Assembly (NCBI GenBank): GCA_001179505.1
Contig: CDMY01001045.1
Span: 17,304 to 81,303 of the forward strand
DNA from: Vitrella brassicaformis
Lineage: Eukaryota; Sar; Vitrellaceae
Direction of reading: 5' to 3'
Length of the DNA: 64,000 bases
Positions 45,040 through 56,657 of this stretch are shown here, one piece after another; the stretch's first letter is position 1, and each line of letters starts with the position of its first letter. A model generated the notes under the pieces. It made no database searches and was not told the origin of the DNA. It saw only the letters and a list, made by a program, of their open reading frames with translations. Made by a program: the position numbers and the translations under genes.

Positions 45040-46337
45040 ATGCTGTCACTCCCTTCCCTCAGTTTCGGTGGGCACATGGCCATGGACGAGAAGAGTGTCG
45101 TCGGAGGCGACAGCCAGGGTGAACATATCATGTCCAAGGAGGACCTCGCAGACACTCACATCATCGGACAAGTACATACGCAGACAGACATTGTCAAGCA
45201 GACAGGCAGACAGCAAAGAAACAGACAGACAGACAGACAGACAATCGAAGAAACAGACAGTCACTTGGTCACGTACGCTTGGTGTCTCTGGCCACGTGTG
45301 CAGGTTGACCACAAGTTTGTATGCTGCTTCGCTGCCTCGATGCAGTCCATCGCCCTGGTGGACCAACACGCATGCGGTAAGGACAAAAGTCGCTCGGTCA
45401 ATCATTCTGTCTCTTGCCTCATCCGTGGCCGTTTCGTTGTTTGGCGAATGTGGAGGTGAGCGAATTGAGTTGGAGAAGATCTTCGAGGCCCTTGCAGCGG
45501 GCTGCCACGACGACAAGCTGCTGTCGACGGCTGTTCTCTCGCCCGCAGCCCGTGTGCTACTCACGCCAGGACAGCACGCCGCACTCGTCAAATATCAAAC
45601 ACTCGTACGTCTATCGCTCCACACCACATTCTGTCGTGTGTGGCTGGATGGATGGATGGATGCAGGTGAGCAAGTGGCGTTTCCATGTCGATGTCTCGTC
45701 AGCTGCCATGGCTCCCGACGGATCCATCCGCGTCAAAGGTCAGTCAGTCCAGGCATGAGTTCATGACATGAATGAAGGCGTTGCATTGCGCTGCATCAGT
45801 CCACTCTGTTCCAAAAGTGGCATCGTATCAAGCAGCGCCCGAGGAACTTCCCTTCTTCCTACAGTATCGCACACACCCACATCACACAGACAGAGAGAGA
45901 CAAGTGGACAGACAGACAGACGCACAACAAACGCATCTCTGTTTCTCCTCATGTGTTTGTCCATGTGATCAGGTACTTGGAGACACAAAAGGAGGTGCAT
46001 TTCCCCTTCCCCGTCCCACACAACTGTCGCAAGCAGCTCGTGTACCAAGCGTGTCGTCGAGCCATCAAGTTCGGCGACCCCCTCACCGACCTGCAACAGG
46101 CCGACCTCCTCACACGCATCAAGCAATGCAAATATCCATTCCAGGTCGCACCCATTGCACAGAGACGCCAGCCCTCACATGCATGTGTGTCTTGTGGTGT
46201 AGTGTGCGCATGGGCGGCCGACTGTGTATCCATTGTTCACGCTGGATGGCCCTGATGCCTGTGCTGGCGACAGCAGACACGAAGACAGTGAGGGCAAGTC
46301 GGCCGGATGGGAGAGAGAGCTGGGGCCCATCGACTGA
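45040..46337 (+). CDS. MLH3: MLH3-type MutL C-terminal endonuclease domain, no ATPase domain
   Basis: Seven exons: 45040-45171, 45304-45376, 45456-45604, 45666-45738, 45800-45863, 45973-46144 and 46203-46337 (265 aa from this ATG). The C-terminal MutL endonuclease motifs are all present and of the MLH3 kind: QVDHKFVCCF, then DQHACGERIELE, fitting DQHA(x)2E(x)4E at residues 64-75; YQACRRAIKF; and CAHGRP. In mismatch repair and meiosis MLH3 works with MLH1, nicking DNA through this metal-binding site. The N-terminal GHKL ATPase half, about 350 residues in all known MLH3 proteins, is missing, and the space upstream is filled by the foldback repeat and the tubulin gene. It is therefore a stand-alone domain, a truncated gene or a rearranged locus. 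The start codon is uncertain. Confidence 0.85.
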
Positions 46338-47181
46338 AAATATGTCAGCGCGCACAAATCGTCCGTTATGCATGTGAATGATGTGTTGAGGCAAAGACGG
46401 CTTGGTGTGCGCGCACGTGACTTTCTGCACATTAGCGAAACGGTTGTGCTGCATCGTGTACAAGAGCTGGCATTGCCGACTGTGGACACCGTCAATTGTA
46501 CGAAGCACTTGGACATCGTTTTCATCCACTGACCGCCGCGCCACCACAGCGAAAGTGCGACACACGAGTGGTCAGGAGACATGAGGAAAACGTTCAAGAA
46601 CTCCGACGAAGCCAATGCCAAGTCTGTCGACATAAGTCACACGTCAAAAGACGGATAAAGGTAAAAGAACCAATGGCCGTGCGCGCGCGATGCCCGTGGC
46701 GAGTGATTGTTTGTCGAGTTTGAACACCGGTATATGTGGATGTCGAGCGCCTGTCTGTCTGCTTGTGGTGTGCGGGCGGTGGCGTGCATGATCTGCTGCT
46801 GTGAATGTAATCTCGCAGAGGGTACATGACGAGGACAAGAGCATGACCCTACGCGCTGCAGCCAACAAAAAACCTCCCGGAACAGAGACAATGAGACAAT
46901 GAGCAGTCCTTCAACAAAACTCAGCATGTCTCACTTTAGTGAAGCCCCATAGGTGTCCCACATCCCCAGGTTCTTCTCTCCTATGTGCCCGTCTCTTGAT
47001 CCCTACACATGGCCATGGCCTACGCTGCTGGAGCCGTTCGAGCCCTATGTTCATTCCAATCCAACAATTGCGCCGGCTCGCCTTGCATGTCACACTTCAC
47101 TCTGCTCGGCTCTGCGTGTCTGAGTTCCCCGAGACAACTCTTCACTCGTGATCAGCACAATACTGGCAGCCCGGCTCCTTT
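46338..47181. other. intergenic between convergent genes
   Basis: About 0.85 kb. Minus-strand frames at 46119-46633 overlap the last MLH3-like exon and have no splice or family support. Nothing else recognised. Confidence 0.4.
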
Positions 47182-49454
47182 TTAGGTGACAGGAACAACA
47201 TAATAATATGGGCAGGTACGACGCTCTGGCTCAGGTAGGATCAAGGGCTGTGCGACGGTGCCGCTGACGGCACGCCGCAGAGACATCATGAAGAACGGCA
47301 GCCACGTGGAAATGCTGCATAGACAGACACACAGGGAGAATAACAAATGCAGTGAGCAAACCGATCGATAAATGCGCCTTACCAGCAGCCGGCGACCAGG
47401 AACAAGGTCAGTACTACACGGCGAAGAACGCCTTTCTCAGACCTGGACGAAAGCATGGGAAGGTTGTTCCACCTCATCAAAACACACAGCACGCACAGCT
47501 GGAATAGCTGCTCGATAGCCACCGGTAACACCAAACCCATGCCTTCCTCCACAAGCTGCTCCCATGACGCGCCTGCGTAAGCTTGGGCCGTGAGTACAGT
47601 CAGGTTGGTAAACAAAAGGGCCACCAGCTCACAGCTGGACCAGATGTTCACCTGGTCGGATAGTGCACGTAGATACCTGCAATGCAAGTACACGTAAGTG
47701 CACACTGTGTGGATCGTGTCTCAGTTTATTGTGGCGGCGGGTACCTTGGAGACACTTCGAGTGAGGCCAAGGCCGACTGCAGCCCTCCGACTGGAGCAGC
47801 GAGAGACAGCGCTGTGGTCATAATTGAGCTTTGACGTCTTAGCAGATGACCGTTCTTTCTCTTGCTGTGCTGGCTCTCCGTAGCGTCGTTGTCCTTGCCC
47901 ATGGCTGATCCACTGACCGCCTCCGCTTTAGTCGCCGTCACCGCAATGTCGGTCAAGCTATAAGCTGTGGGTGCCTGTCTCTTGCACCGGGCCTTGACAA
48001 ACTTCTTGGCCGACAGGTAAAGTAGAATTGCTGATGCATACAAAGAGACAAGCATAATTGACCAAGAATTCACTGATGTGTCCATGGCTGACGCGCGTAC
48101 AATAGGGGTGTGAAATGTCCATGATCAGGTCAACGATTGAGATGAGGACAGAATAGAAGAGTTTGCTCCTCAGGTTCACGGCCTCGGCTTGAAGCATGCC
48201 TGATCAGGAACATCACACCCCCTATTGTACGTGTGTCAGCCATGAAGAGGTGACTGACGTGGGAAGATCACGTAGACCACCGCAGGTAGTGCTATAAGCA
48301 GCGAATTGCATGTGGGAACTCCCTCCTGGATAACATCATGAGAAACAAAGTTCGCTGTCTCTTAATTGGCTCTGTTAGTCAGTTCGTACTTTGAGCGACC
48401 GCACGAGTTTATTGACAAGTCCGATAGCGGGCATGAAGACTGCGAGATATATGACAGCCATCCGGAGTCGGTCAATATCAGTGGATGATGCAGCAGCAAA
48501 TCGTGGCGAGAGGGCAGCGATCCAAATTATTGACATAGTGAATGCCATCGTGACAGCTGCCGTGACCTTCATAACATACTCTCGTCTGGCCCTAATACTC
48601 AACGATCCCGCAACGCGCCAGAAGTACACAAAGAAAGCCGCATAATATGAGCTCCAGTAAATCGGAATGATGATGTTTCTTCGTTCTTGGGTGTCGAAAT
48701 GGAGCCCATGACCAATAGAGATCAGCAGACCGAGCGCCAATGCCGGAAAAAAGACGAGCCACTCCTTCTTCAGCCGCACTATCATTCTTCGCCGGCCGGT
48801 CCCATCTGTGACGAGCACGAGCAGGAGCAGCAGCATGAGACATTCTATAATGCGGCATAGGATGCCAAAAACCGGCCCAAACGTACTTGACAGACACCAA
48901 TAGATGAACATTAGAGTGCAACCGACGAGGACGATCGCAATGGCGAGAGCAATTGCTGACTGCTGAAGTAGAGCCACAGAAATTCGTCTCAAGGTCGTCA
49001 CGAACGGCTCGGGTTCAAAAGTTGCACCAACAAGCACCTCTGTTGTGCTGCCGTCGTGATGCATCGTTCTATACTCGAGGGTCGTCGGCCATTCTTCAAA
49101 ACTAGCCTCGTAGCTTGCCGCCTCCCTGAACTCATGGACCAAATCCGCTATAATACGCTCCTCACGACGCAGTTCATGGCCAGAAACGGAATCTCTCGTG
49201 TCGATGGTTGATGTTATCGGGGCCCGTCTTTCGTGACGTGTTTCGTCGCCATGCGCTACGGTTGTGATGTGGTCGCTTGGTCCAGGTGCTGTGTTGTTTG
49301 TCTCTTCAGCGTCGTGCTGTTGTGGGCACGGCAGGCTGACTGAGGACGAGAGATTGGACGAGAAGGTTGAGAGAGCGGCTGGTTGATGTGCACATTCATC
49401 CCCAGGTGATTGAGGCGGTCTCACAGCCTCGCCTTTCACCGTCACCACTGACAT
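47182..49454 (-). CDS. multi-pass membrane protein, unknown family
   Basis: Six exons: 49454-48390, 48325-48259, 48199-48101, 48030-47745, 47676-47383 and 47314-47182 (647 aa). The first 180 residues are hydrophilic and acidic. Then come about seven or eight hydrophobic segments (AIALAIAIVLVGCTLMFIYW; LMLLLLLVLVTD; WLVFFPALALGLLIS; VMKVTAAVTMAFTMSIIWIA; FYSVLISIVDLIMD; the LVLPVAIEQLFQLCVLCVLM region; VVLTLFLVAGCW). Two blocks resemble each other in outline, each with a Trp/Tyr helix followed by a basic loop, but no family is recognised. Exon 1 is unusually long and uniform for this window. The junction between exons 3 and 4 is the weakest and falls in an inverted repeat. The protein could be a receptor or channel; that is speculation. 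Confidence 0.58.
48082..48244. repeat. inverted repeat flanking exon 3 of the membrane-protein gene
   Basis: Arms at about 48082-48120 and 48208-48244 are near-perfect reverse complements over roughly 37 bp (core CCCCTATTGTACG, then GTCAGCCATG). The left arm overlaps the end of exon 3 and its donor site, and the right arm lies in the preceding intron, so the transcript could fold exon 3 into a loop. Confidence 0.75.
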
Positions 49455-50102
49455 TGGGCCGTTTTCCGTTTTCCATCGCAGCGGTTTCAGGGAGCACCCT
49501 AGGTGGCCTGACGGCCAAGTCCCCTGTCGGTCTGTCCAACATGAAACAGGCACCCTAACATGCAACCCGGACACGCAACACGCAGCACGCAGAGGGCAGA
49601 TGCAGCAGAGAGGAGGATATGCAATGCGCTGCGAACGACGGCCACATACAAGCAGGCACACAGCGTCGCACACACGCCACCCCAGCAGCAGCTTGAAGGC
49701 GGCGTGCGTGCGTGCGTCAGGCACCATGACTCCATACGTAGATACCGCCCATCCCCAGGTGGCCAGCCAGTGCAGATCGCCCAGTCACACACAAACACGC
49801 CCTTATAACAACCACGCACGGAGTGCTGGGGGTGCATGAAAGCGCACCGCCGCCCTCTCCAGGGCGGCCCTCTCCAGGCAGGTGGCCGACCCACAGACAC
49901 CCCCAGTGCACGCCCATACACATATCACCGCCGGGATAAGTAGGGGCGCGGCAAGACACACACAGACCACGCCCACATCCACACGCACACCCCTACACAC
50001 GCGCACACCACCCAGACACACACACACACACTTCCGTTTTCCAGAGATGCGAGCTTTTTTTCCAAATTGCAGATCTCCGAAAAAGGGCATCTACGTGAAA
50101 GG
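49455..50102. promoter_or_regulatory. divergent region between the membrane-protein gene (-) and plastid-protein gene (+)
   Basis: The 648-bp gap carries GCGGTTTCAGGGAGCACCC at 49481-49499, the same 19-mer seen at 26834-26852, and close to the plus-strand ATG the paired halves GATGCGAGCTTTTT (about 50046-50059) and TTGCAGATCTCCG (about 50067-50079). The middle is rich in CA runs. Confidence 0.5.
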
Positions 50103-52836
50103 ATGCATGGCATCTCGGTGCAGAGGCTGCTATTCTTTCTGTCCATCTACTTGTTCGCCTTCCTCCGCTCTGGCACGGCATTCAGATCATCACCATCTGT
50201 GTACCAGATCATACGGCCCTGCACATCGCCAGCAGGCTGTCGCCCCAGCAGATCACATGCTCTCAAGTTCGACAAAAGTAGTAGTAGTAGCAGCAGCAGC
50301 AGCGACAGGAAGGAGCCAACGCCGGAGGAGGATAATGAAGAAGAAACAGAAGAGGTGCGTGATAGGCACATGCATGCTGATAGACGGATGCTACACATCG
50401 TCACTGGAGGTGCTGTTTGTGGTAACGTGTCTGCAGGAGAAGCAGGCGGCCATGATGGAGATGATGGACCAGTCAGTCCAGAAGGCCATCATAGAGGCGC
50501 GCACAAGGCGCATTGCCGGCGGTGTGGAGGACCGCGCCACACAGGTTCGTCGGGGCAGAAAGAGGCGCAAGGGCGAGGAGATGCGTGTGGCACTCACACT
50601 CGACCGCATTAGACGGCAGCAGGAGTACAGCATGAGGGCAATGGGGGTTGACACCGACACCGACAAACAGGGCTCGGAGAAACAGGCTGCCGAGACCATT
50701 GCCGCGGCGATGGAGGCAGCGCAGGAGGCCATCTCGTTCGGCCAGTATGCAACGGCCGTACGGCTGCTCAGGTAATGGGGCAAGATGCGTCGTGCCATCC
50801 ATTTCTCTGCGGCCAATACAATCTGTCTGTCTGTGTGCTTGTGCTTGTGCAACAGGGAGATCGAGCCCTTGATATCCTACGGCACGCAGGTAAAGGCAGC
50901 GACACAAACAGCAGAACGACAGACAGGACATCGTTGTGTGGTGTGTTCATCAGCTGGGAGGTGAGGCGTATCTGGAGCTGGCGATGGCGTACGAGATGGA
51001 CGGTCAGCGGGAGAGCGCCAAGAAGACCTACCGCACCCTCATAAAGCTCAACGGCAGCAGGAACATCAGGGGCGACGCCAAAACACTCCTCTTCCGGCTC
51101 GAGAGCGACGAGCGGCTGCGCAACGTGCAGCTGGACTGGGAGGACGTCGACCCTGAGGTGGCCAAAGCGCTGCGGCAGAAGTACGCCCTCAACAGAGACG
51201 ACTTCGCCACTGGCCAGTCCATCGCTGACCTGATCGTGCCGCGCCGCCGCAGAGAGGAATATTCTACTTACGCGTATCGAGAGGCTGATGGGTGGTCGTC
51301 GGAAACACTCCCTGTGGCGATTTGGGAACTGGAGATCGCCCGGGAGAACCTTTTGGCCGCAGCCAAGCAGTCCAATCCACTGGTGTTCGGGCCGCTGTTC
51401 GGCGCACAGCCCGTCTCGCCGACTGAGATTGTCGAGGTGCAAGAAAGCCAGCACCCACCCCCCATCGATATCTATTTGTCTGTCGTGTCTGCCTCTCTGC
51501 AGGCCCTGCGATGCGTCAAGCGTGTGTACAGGCGCGAACAGATGGGCCTGCAGCAGACGGACTATCTGCGAATGGGCAGATCACGCAGCGGACAGGCGGC
51601 GAAGGCGCCACCACCAGCAGTATCAGCGGCAGCGAAGTTGATTGAGTCGACGGACGATGAGGGTGATGGAAGTGATGGCGGTGAAGACATCATGCGGGGT
51701 GGGATGGGGCTGGGGCTGCCTGCGAGGGTGCTGAGCATCGACGAGGAGAACAAAATGATGCAGAGACCTGAGGTGAATGGACCCACCAGACAGACAGACA
51801 GACAGGAGCGGGTCGCACCCGTATCTCTGGTGACCTACCTATCTGTGTGTGCAGACGTTATCTGAGAAGCTGTGCGGCGAGTTTAGGCTGGCCTACACCG
51901 CTTCAGGCCCCTCCGGCATCCATTTCACCTACCAGAGCGACCAAGACCTGGGTGCGGCGGGGCTCCCGGTCCTCTCACCCGCAGACCCCTCACAGACGCA
52001 GCAGCTGCAAGACCAGGCCAACAGGGTGCCGTCGCTGACACTCAGCGACGCCAGAGTGACCACACGGGCCAGACAGGGCGGCAGGCGGACACGTGTGGAG
52101 GTGCGGGCGGACTACAAGCTTCCCTTGGGTGTGGTGGGGTGTGCGGGGTTGGCTGGGGAGGGCGTCTATGCCCCGTCGTCGGGACATCTGCGGCTGACGT
52201 ATCGCAGGGCATGGGTGGGTGAATGAATGAGGGGGTGGGTGAATGAGTGGGGCGGTGAGGGAGCGGACAATACAATACGGTGTGCGTGTCTGTGCGGCTA
52301 ACCGCACTCATTGCAATGCATTGCAGGTCGATTTCTTCAACACTGGCGCGAGGCTCTCTGTCCCAACAGCCGGCCTCGTCGGCAACACCAAGTAGGCGTG
52401 CATCCATCGCATCCACTCACATTCACCAGACAGACAGACGTGCAGTGCGTGTAACAAACATGCCCCTGTCTGTATCTGGGCGTGTGTGGCTGTGCCTGCC
52501 TGTCCGGTCCGTGTGCATTTATTTAAATCAATCAGGGGTCAGTTGCTGCTGCTCGATGACCGTCTAATGGTGACGTCGACAGCCGTGCCAACGAAGCGGT
52601 TCGCGCAGAGGTTCAAGGCGATGCAGGTGAAGGGCTGCAGTGTGTGGTGCCGCCCCGTGGACGCGCCGCTGCCCAGCCAGACGGCCATCCGCATCGTACA
52701 CACACGCGACTGGCTGTTCAGCAAGTATGGGCAGGTGACTGAGGTGAGCAGTGGTGGTGGTAGTGGTGACAGTGGGGGCAGCCTACCGATGGCGGCCAGC
52801 AATACCCCTGACAGTGTGGCGGCCGTGGGCGCCTGA
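50103..52836 (+). CDS. plastid-targeted protein, possibly PAP/fibrillin-related
   Basis: Eight exons: 50103-50354, 50437-50771, 50856-50889, 50954-51436, 51503-51772, 51855-52214, 52327-52391 and 52536-52836 (699 aa). The N-terminus is a hydrophobic signal peptide (LLFFLSIYLFAFLRSGTA) followed by FRSS and a Ser-rich basic stretch, the usual two-part leader for a complex plastid with Phe at the cleavage point. The middle is helical with TPR-like repeats (AEAISFGQYATAVRLLREIE; YLELAMAYEMDGQRESAKKT). The C-terminal part (GEFRLAYTASGPSG; VDFFNTGARLSVP; GQLLLLDDRLMV) resembles the PAP/fibrillin lipid-associated fold in outline, but I cannot confirm that. It probably acts in the plastid stroma or at plastoglobules or thylakoids. 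Confidence 0.62.
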
Positions 52837-53358
52837 TGGGTGAGTGAGGGCGTGTGTGTTGGTTCGTTGGTTGGTCGGCTGGTTTGTTCCGGGTGTACAT
52901 ATACACAGCTCTGCTGCCTGATGGCCGACGATGGGGGTGTCTGCCTGTCACAGTGCCTTCCTGTCCTTCTCCCTCCCTCCCTGTCTCCCTAACTGCGTGT
53001 CTGTCTGCGTGTACGATAGAGACATGCCTAAGTGCTCTGTGTGGGTCGTGCAGTTTTGATCGTTAGGCACTGTGAGTGAGTTGGATGGATGAGACCACTG
53101 ACTCTTCGACTTGTATGTATGTCTACACGAACACTCCACCCATGCATGGCGAATCCATCAACGCGCACGCACACACGCACAGGCAGACAGACAGACAGAC
53201 AGAGAGAGAGAGAGAGACGTCTCGACAGGGCAAAGCCACCTGCACGTGTCCGTATACAGACGACTTGCGCAGCCGAGCGCCACATGAAACACCCCTCTCT
53301 CTCTCTTTCTCTGGCCGTATGTGCCATCCATATCTCTAGCGTAAGTAAGTCGGCCATG
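52837..53358. other. intergenic between convergent genes
   Basis: Short 3' flanks with CCCTCC, ACAG and GA runs (53171-53215). No exon recognised. Confidence 0.45.
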
Positions 53359-56300
53359 CTACGAATGCATGGGCCCCCCACCCGCACCCCCAATGCGGCC
53401 CCTGTAGCTGGCCGACACGAATGGTGCGGCGACTGTGGACGAGTAGGGCGGACACTCGGCGTGGTGGGCGGCCTCGATTTCTGCTGCCAAGAGGAATGCG
53501 TCTTTGCGTTTGGCCCGCATGTAGCGGAGCGTCGAGCAGCCGACCAGGATGAAACCTTATGTCCGCACCATACACACCCAGGGGGAGAGTGGAGGGGGAG
53601 GGTGGAGGGCGGCGGCCTTACCGAGTATGAAGGTGGTGGAGACGCTTGACAGCACAAAGGCCCAGTGGGGCAGGTCAGCTGCAGTGCGGAAGCTGGAAGA
53701 AGGGAAACACGCAGCGAGAGAGAGAGAGAGGCGGTGCAGGGCCGGGCTCGGCCATGCAGGTCCATGTATGTATCTTTGTGCATGTTGGCATACATACTTG
53801 TTTGCGTACACTGGTGTCGACCCGACTCGGATGATGTCGATGATCCACCAGACCCCAAAACCACCCAAACTCACAGCCTTCATCGACCCTGACAGGTAGA
53901 TAGACAGACAGACAGACGAGAGCCATGCATGACCTTGATGGATGCATCCATCAAAGAGACCAGCCAATGGGTTACGAACAAACATGAACAGTCGATTGTG
54001 ATGTGATGATAGCGAGCAACAGACACTCAAATGGACAAACGATGCCTGCCTGCATGACACAGATGCCTGCATCACAAACAGACGGACCTATCAGTGGGTG
54101 TCCGAGGTAGAAGAGGTCTGCGCCGAGGAACCCGAAGAAGAGAGACAGGACGTACGCAAGGGCCTGTCTCCACAGATATGAGCATCACCGTTTAACCGTA
54201 TGGAGACACACATACGCGCACACAAACAACAACTATCGTGCTGTGCTTACCTGTGATTTTCTCTTGGTGCGGCATTCTGGGTCAGCCCATTCTCTGTCGC
54301 ACTGGCAGAACTGAAGAGTCCGGCCGCCCGCGATTGACGGCGCATCCTGCCTGAAAGAGGGTGTGGCATGTTTGTATATATACCAACTTGTGGATATGAT
54401 GAGTTATCGATCAACATGTCTGACTGACCACTGCTTGCAGGTGCCTCTGCCGGAGCACTGCAGCGAGGGGGCAATGGAGGTCTGCAGGCTGCAGCTGTTC
54501 CTGCACGCAGGCAGACCACCACACGCCACCTATCACCCACAACCGTGTGTCCTCCATGAAAGGTACCTGACTCGTCTGCCGTCAGTGTCGACAAAGTCGT
54601 ATTTGAGGAGGTAGTTGGGCTGCTGCCGCCACTTGCCCACCGTGTGCTGCCCAGCTGCACACACACAAACATGCAAACATCCACACATCACAAGGCTCGT
54701 GCGTGATTGTCCGGGCTGTGCGCTCACTGATGTCTGAGGTCATGCTCCGTCCCTCCAGAGACAGAACACACGTCAGTAGCGACGCTGGACAATCACGACA
54801 GCAACAACAGACAAACAGACAGACAGACAGACAGACGAACGGACGGACGCGCAGAATTCGAGACATATCAGAGCTGGATTGTGTGTTTATACCGGATATG
54901 ATGAATCTAAGGATGAGGGCGGCTGATGAGCGCCTAGCACCGCCACCAGCAGCAGCAGCGGCAGGCCTCTTACCTTTCTCGTACACAATAGTCACACCAC
55001 CACCATCGCCCGTCGGCTCCTCTGTCAGATTGTCTGGTGGCGGCTCCTCTCTCTCGCTGTGGTCTGCACGTGGATCGTTCTTCTCCGTCTCCTCGGGCGG
55101 CGCGCCAGGCGATCCCGATGACCTGTTGGGTGGTACGAACGGACAATGTGACAGACTGCCACGCGCTACATGTAGCTAGCTGCCGTTATTTGACTGACTG
55201 ACCATGCTGCCAGCTGTATGATGAGGGCGATGATAAGCGCAAGAGGGGACCACAGGGACGAGAGGCGGGCAGCGCCTGACAGACATGACACACAGACAGG
55301 AGTGAGTAGTGAGCGACTCGTAAGCGGATCGGATCCTCCTGGCCCAGTCAGTCAGACCAGTGCAGAAAGACGACGGGCCAGCATGGTCGACATATCCTGC
55401 ACGAGATGAGATGTGGATCGATGGGGGACAGAGAGAGAGAGAGAGAGGCAGAGAGGCAGAGAGGCAGGGAGGCAGGACCAGTCCGAGTATGTACATGTCA
55501 GTCAGGTGTCTCCACATGTACGGTTATCGACCGACCAACCAAGCCGCCCACCTTGTGTCTGCAGTAGCGACCCGTCCGGTAGGGCCTTGGTGTGAGTGAA
55601 TCGGCACTGCACACTCTCGTCGCAACACTCCACCCCGCAATGCCTTCCACAGAGTGAGAGGAGACCAAAGGCATCCATCACAGGCAGGCAGGAGCTTGGT
55701 TCGGTAACATTAACTCACTTCACATAGTTTTGGCAGCTGCTTCGGCATGGCCGCAGGTACGCCGTCGACCCACCTGGATGCAGAGGATGCAGAGAAAGAC
55801 AGAGAGAGAGAGAGACAGAGAGAAGACGGTCTGGTCTCGCACATGAGCAAGCCCATACCTGGCGTGACGCCGGCTTCGCATTTTGGAAAGTAGGTGTAGC
55901 ACGACAGCCGCCACACGTGCTTGATGCAGTCATCAGCACTCTCCCACGGCTCTGTGTGTTCCCAGAAGTCTATGCCCATCCCCCCGAGGTGGTAGGCGAA
56001 GGTCGTGACGGCCTGGCCGTCGGCAGCTGATACGTTGACCACCCCGGCGCGCAAGCCGAAGTCATAGTCCACCACATCGCCGCAAAACCTGCATGAGCAA
56101 ACACCCCTACCGTTCGTGTTGGATTGGGTTGCTGTGTGGAAAGCCTATGCATCACCGACCGCATTGCGCTCCCGTGTGTGGTGTAGTCCATGCATGTGTC
56201 TGCGGACAGACGGACAGACAGACCGAAAAACAGACACATACCAGCCACCCAGCCTTCAATGAATGCCGGCTGGCCGGGCCCTCTCTGCAGTGTGTGGATG

Positions 56301-56542
56301 GATGGATGGACAGACGCGTACAGTCCTTGTGGCTTTCGAGCAGCGAGAGGTCCTCGAGCGCCGGGAATATGGGGTTGATGCAGTAGGCAGGGCGGCACAC
56401 CGCATTGGTGGAATAGATCTCCTTGCCTTGACCTACTACCAGCACCACCCTGCACCAACCAAGCAGGGCCTTGCTTGTTCTGTCATTTCGCTCTTTGGGC
56501 TCACCATTGCGATGTGTAGAGCAGCCCAAGCAGTCTCAACAT
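53359..56542 (-). CDS. TM2-domain protein with Frizzled-CRD-like and EGF-like regions
   Basis: About sixteen exons: 56542-56505, 56449-56322, a short one near 56280-56242, 56088-55859, 55773-55719, 55643-55552, 55396-55358, 55275-55203, 55122-54974, 54654-54567, 54500-54429, 54350-54251, 54163-54088, 53888-53798, 53692-53622 and 53555-53359. Domains in order: signal peptide (LRLLGLLY, WVVLVVGQG); a Cys-rich domain resembling the Frizzled CRD (DDCIKHVWRLSCYTYFPKC, YLRPCRSSCQNYVKHC, GVECC); a transmembrane helix (LALIIALIIQLAAW); an acidic Pro-rich loop; an EGF-like knot (CSGRGTC, FCQCDREWADPEC); and a clear TM2 domain (ALAYVLSLFFGFLGADLFYL; GGFGVWWIIDIIRVGS), plus a further helix. The short third exon could not be phased with its neighbours. 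DNAJC22 starts 116 bp away on the other strand. Confidence 0.83.
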
Positions 56543-56657
56543 GGTGCAGATCTCGTCATCCCCTCTCCTTGACGCGTAAACTTACTCAAAGGCTGCAGTG
56601 CGAGCTAATGACAGAGTGGGAGATGACGTAAGCAAGGGGTTTTTGAATGACCATCAG
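56543..56657. promoter_or_regulatory. 115-bp promoter region shared by TM2 (-) and DNAJC22 (+)
   Basis: Contains both halves of the recurrent element, GTGCAGATCTCGTC at about 56544-56557 and CAGTGCGAGCTAATGAC at about 56597-56613. The region is short enough that one nucleosome-free patch would serve both genes. Confidence 0.5.

Noticed and set aside
46119-46633. Minus-strand frames over the end of the MLH3-like gene
   Set aside because: They overlap a well-supported plus-strand exon (CAHGRP motif) and have no family signal.
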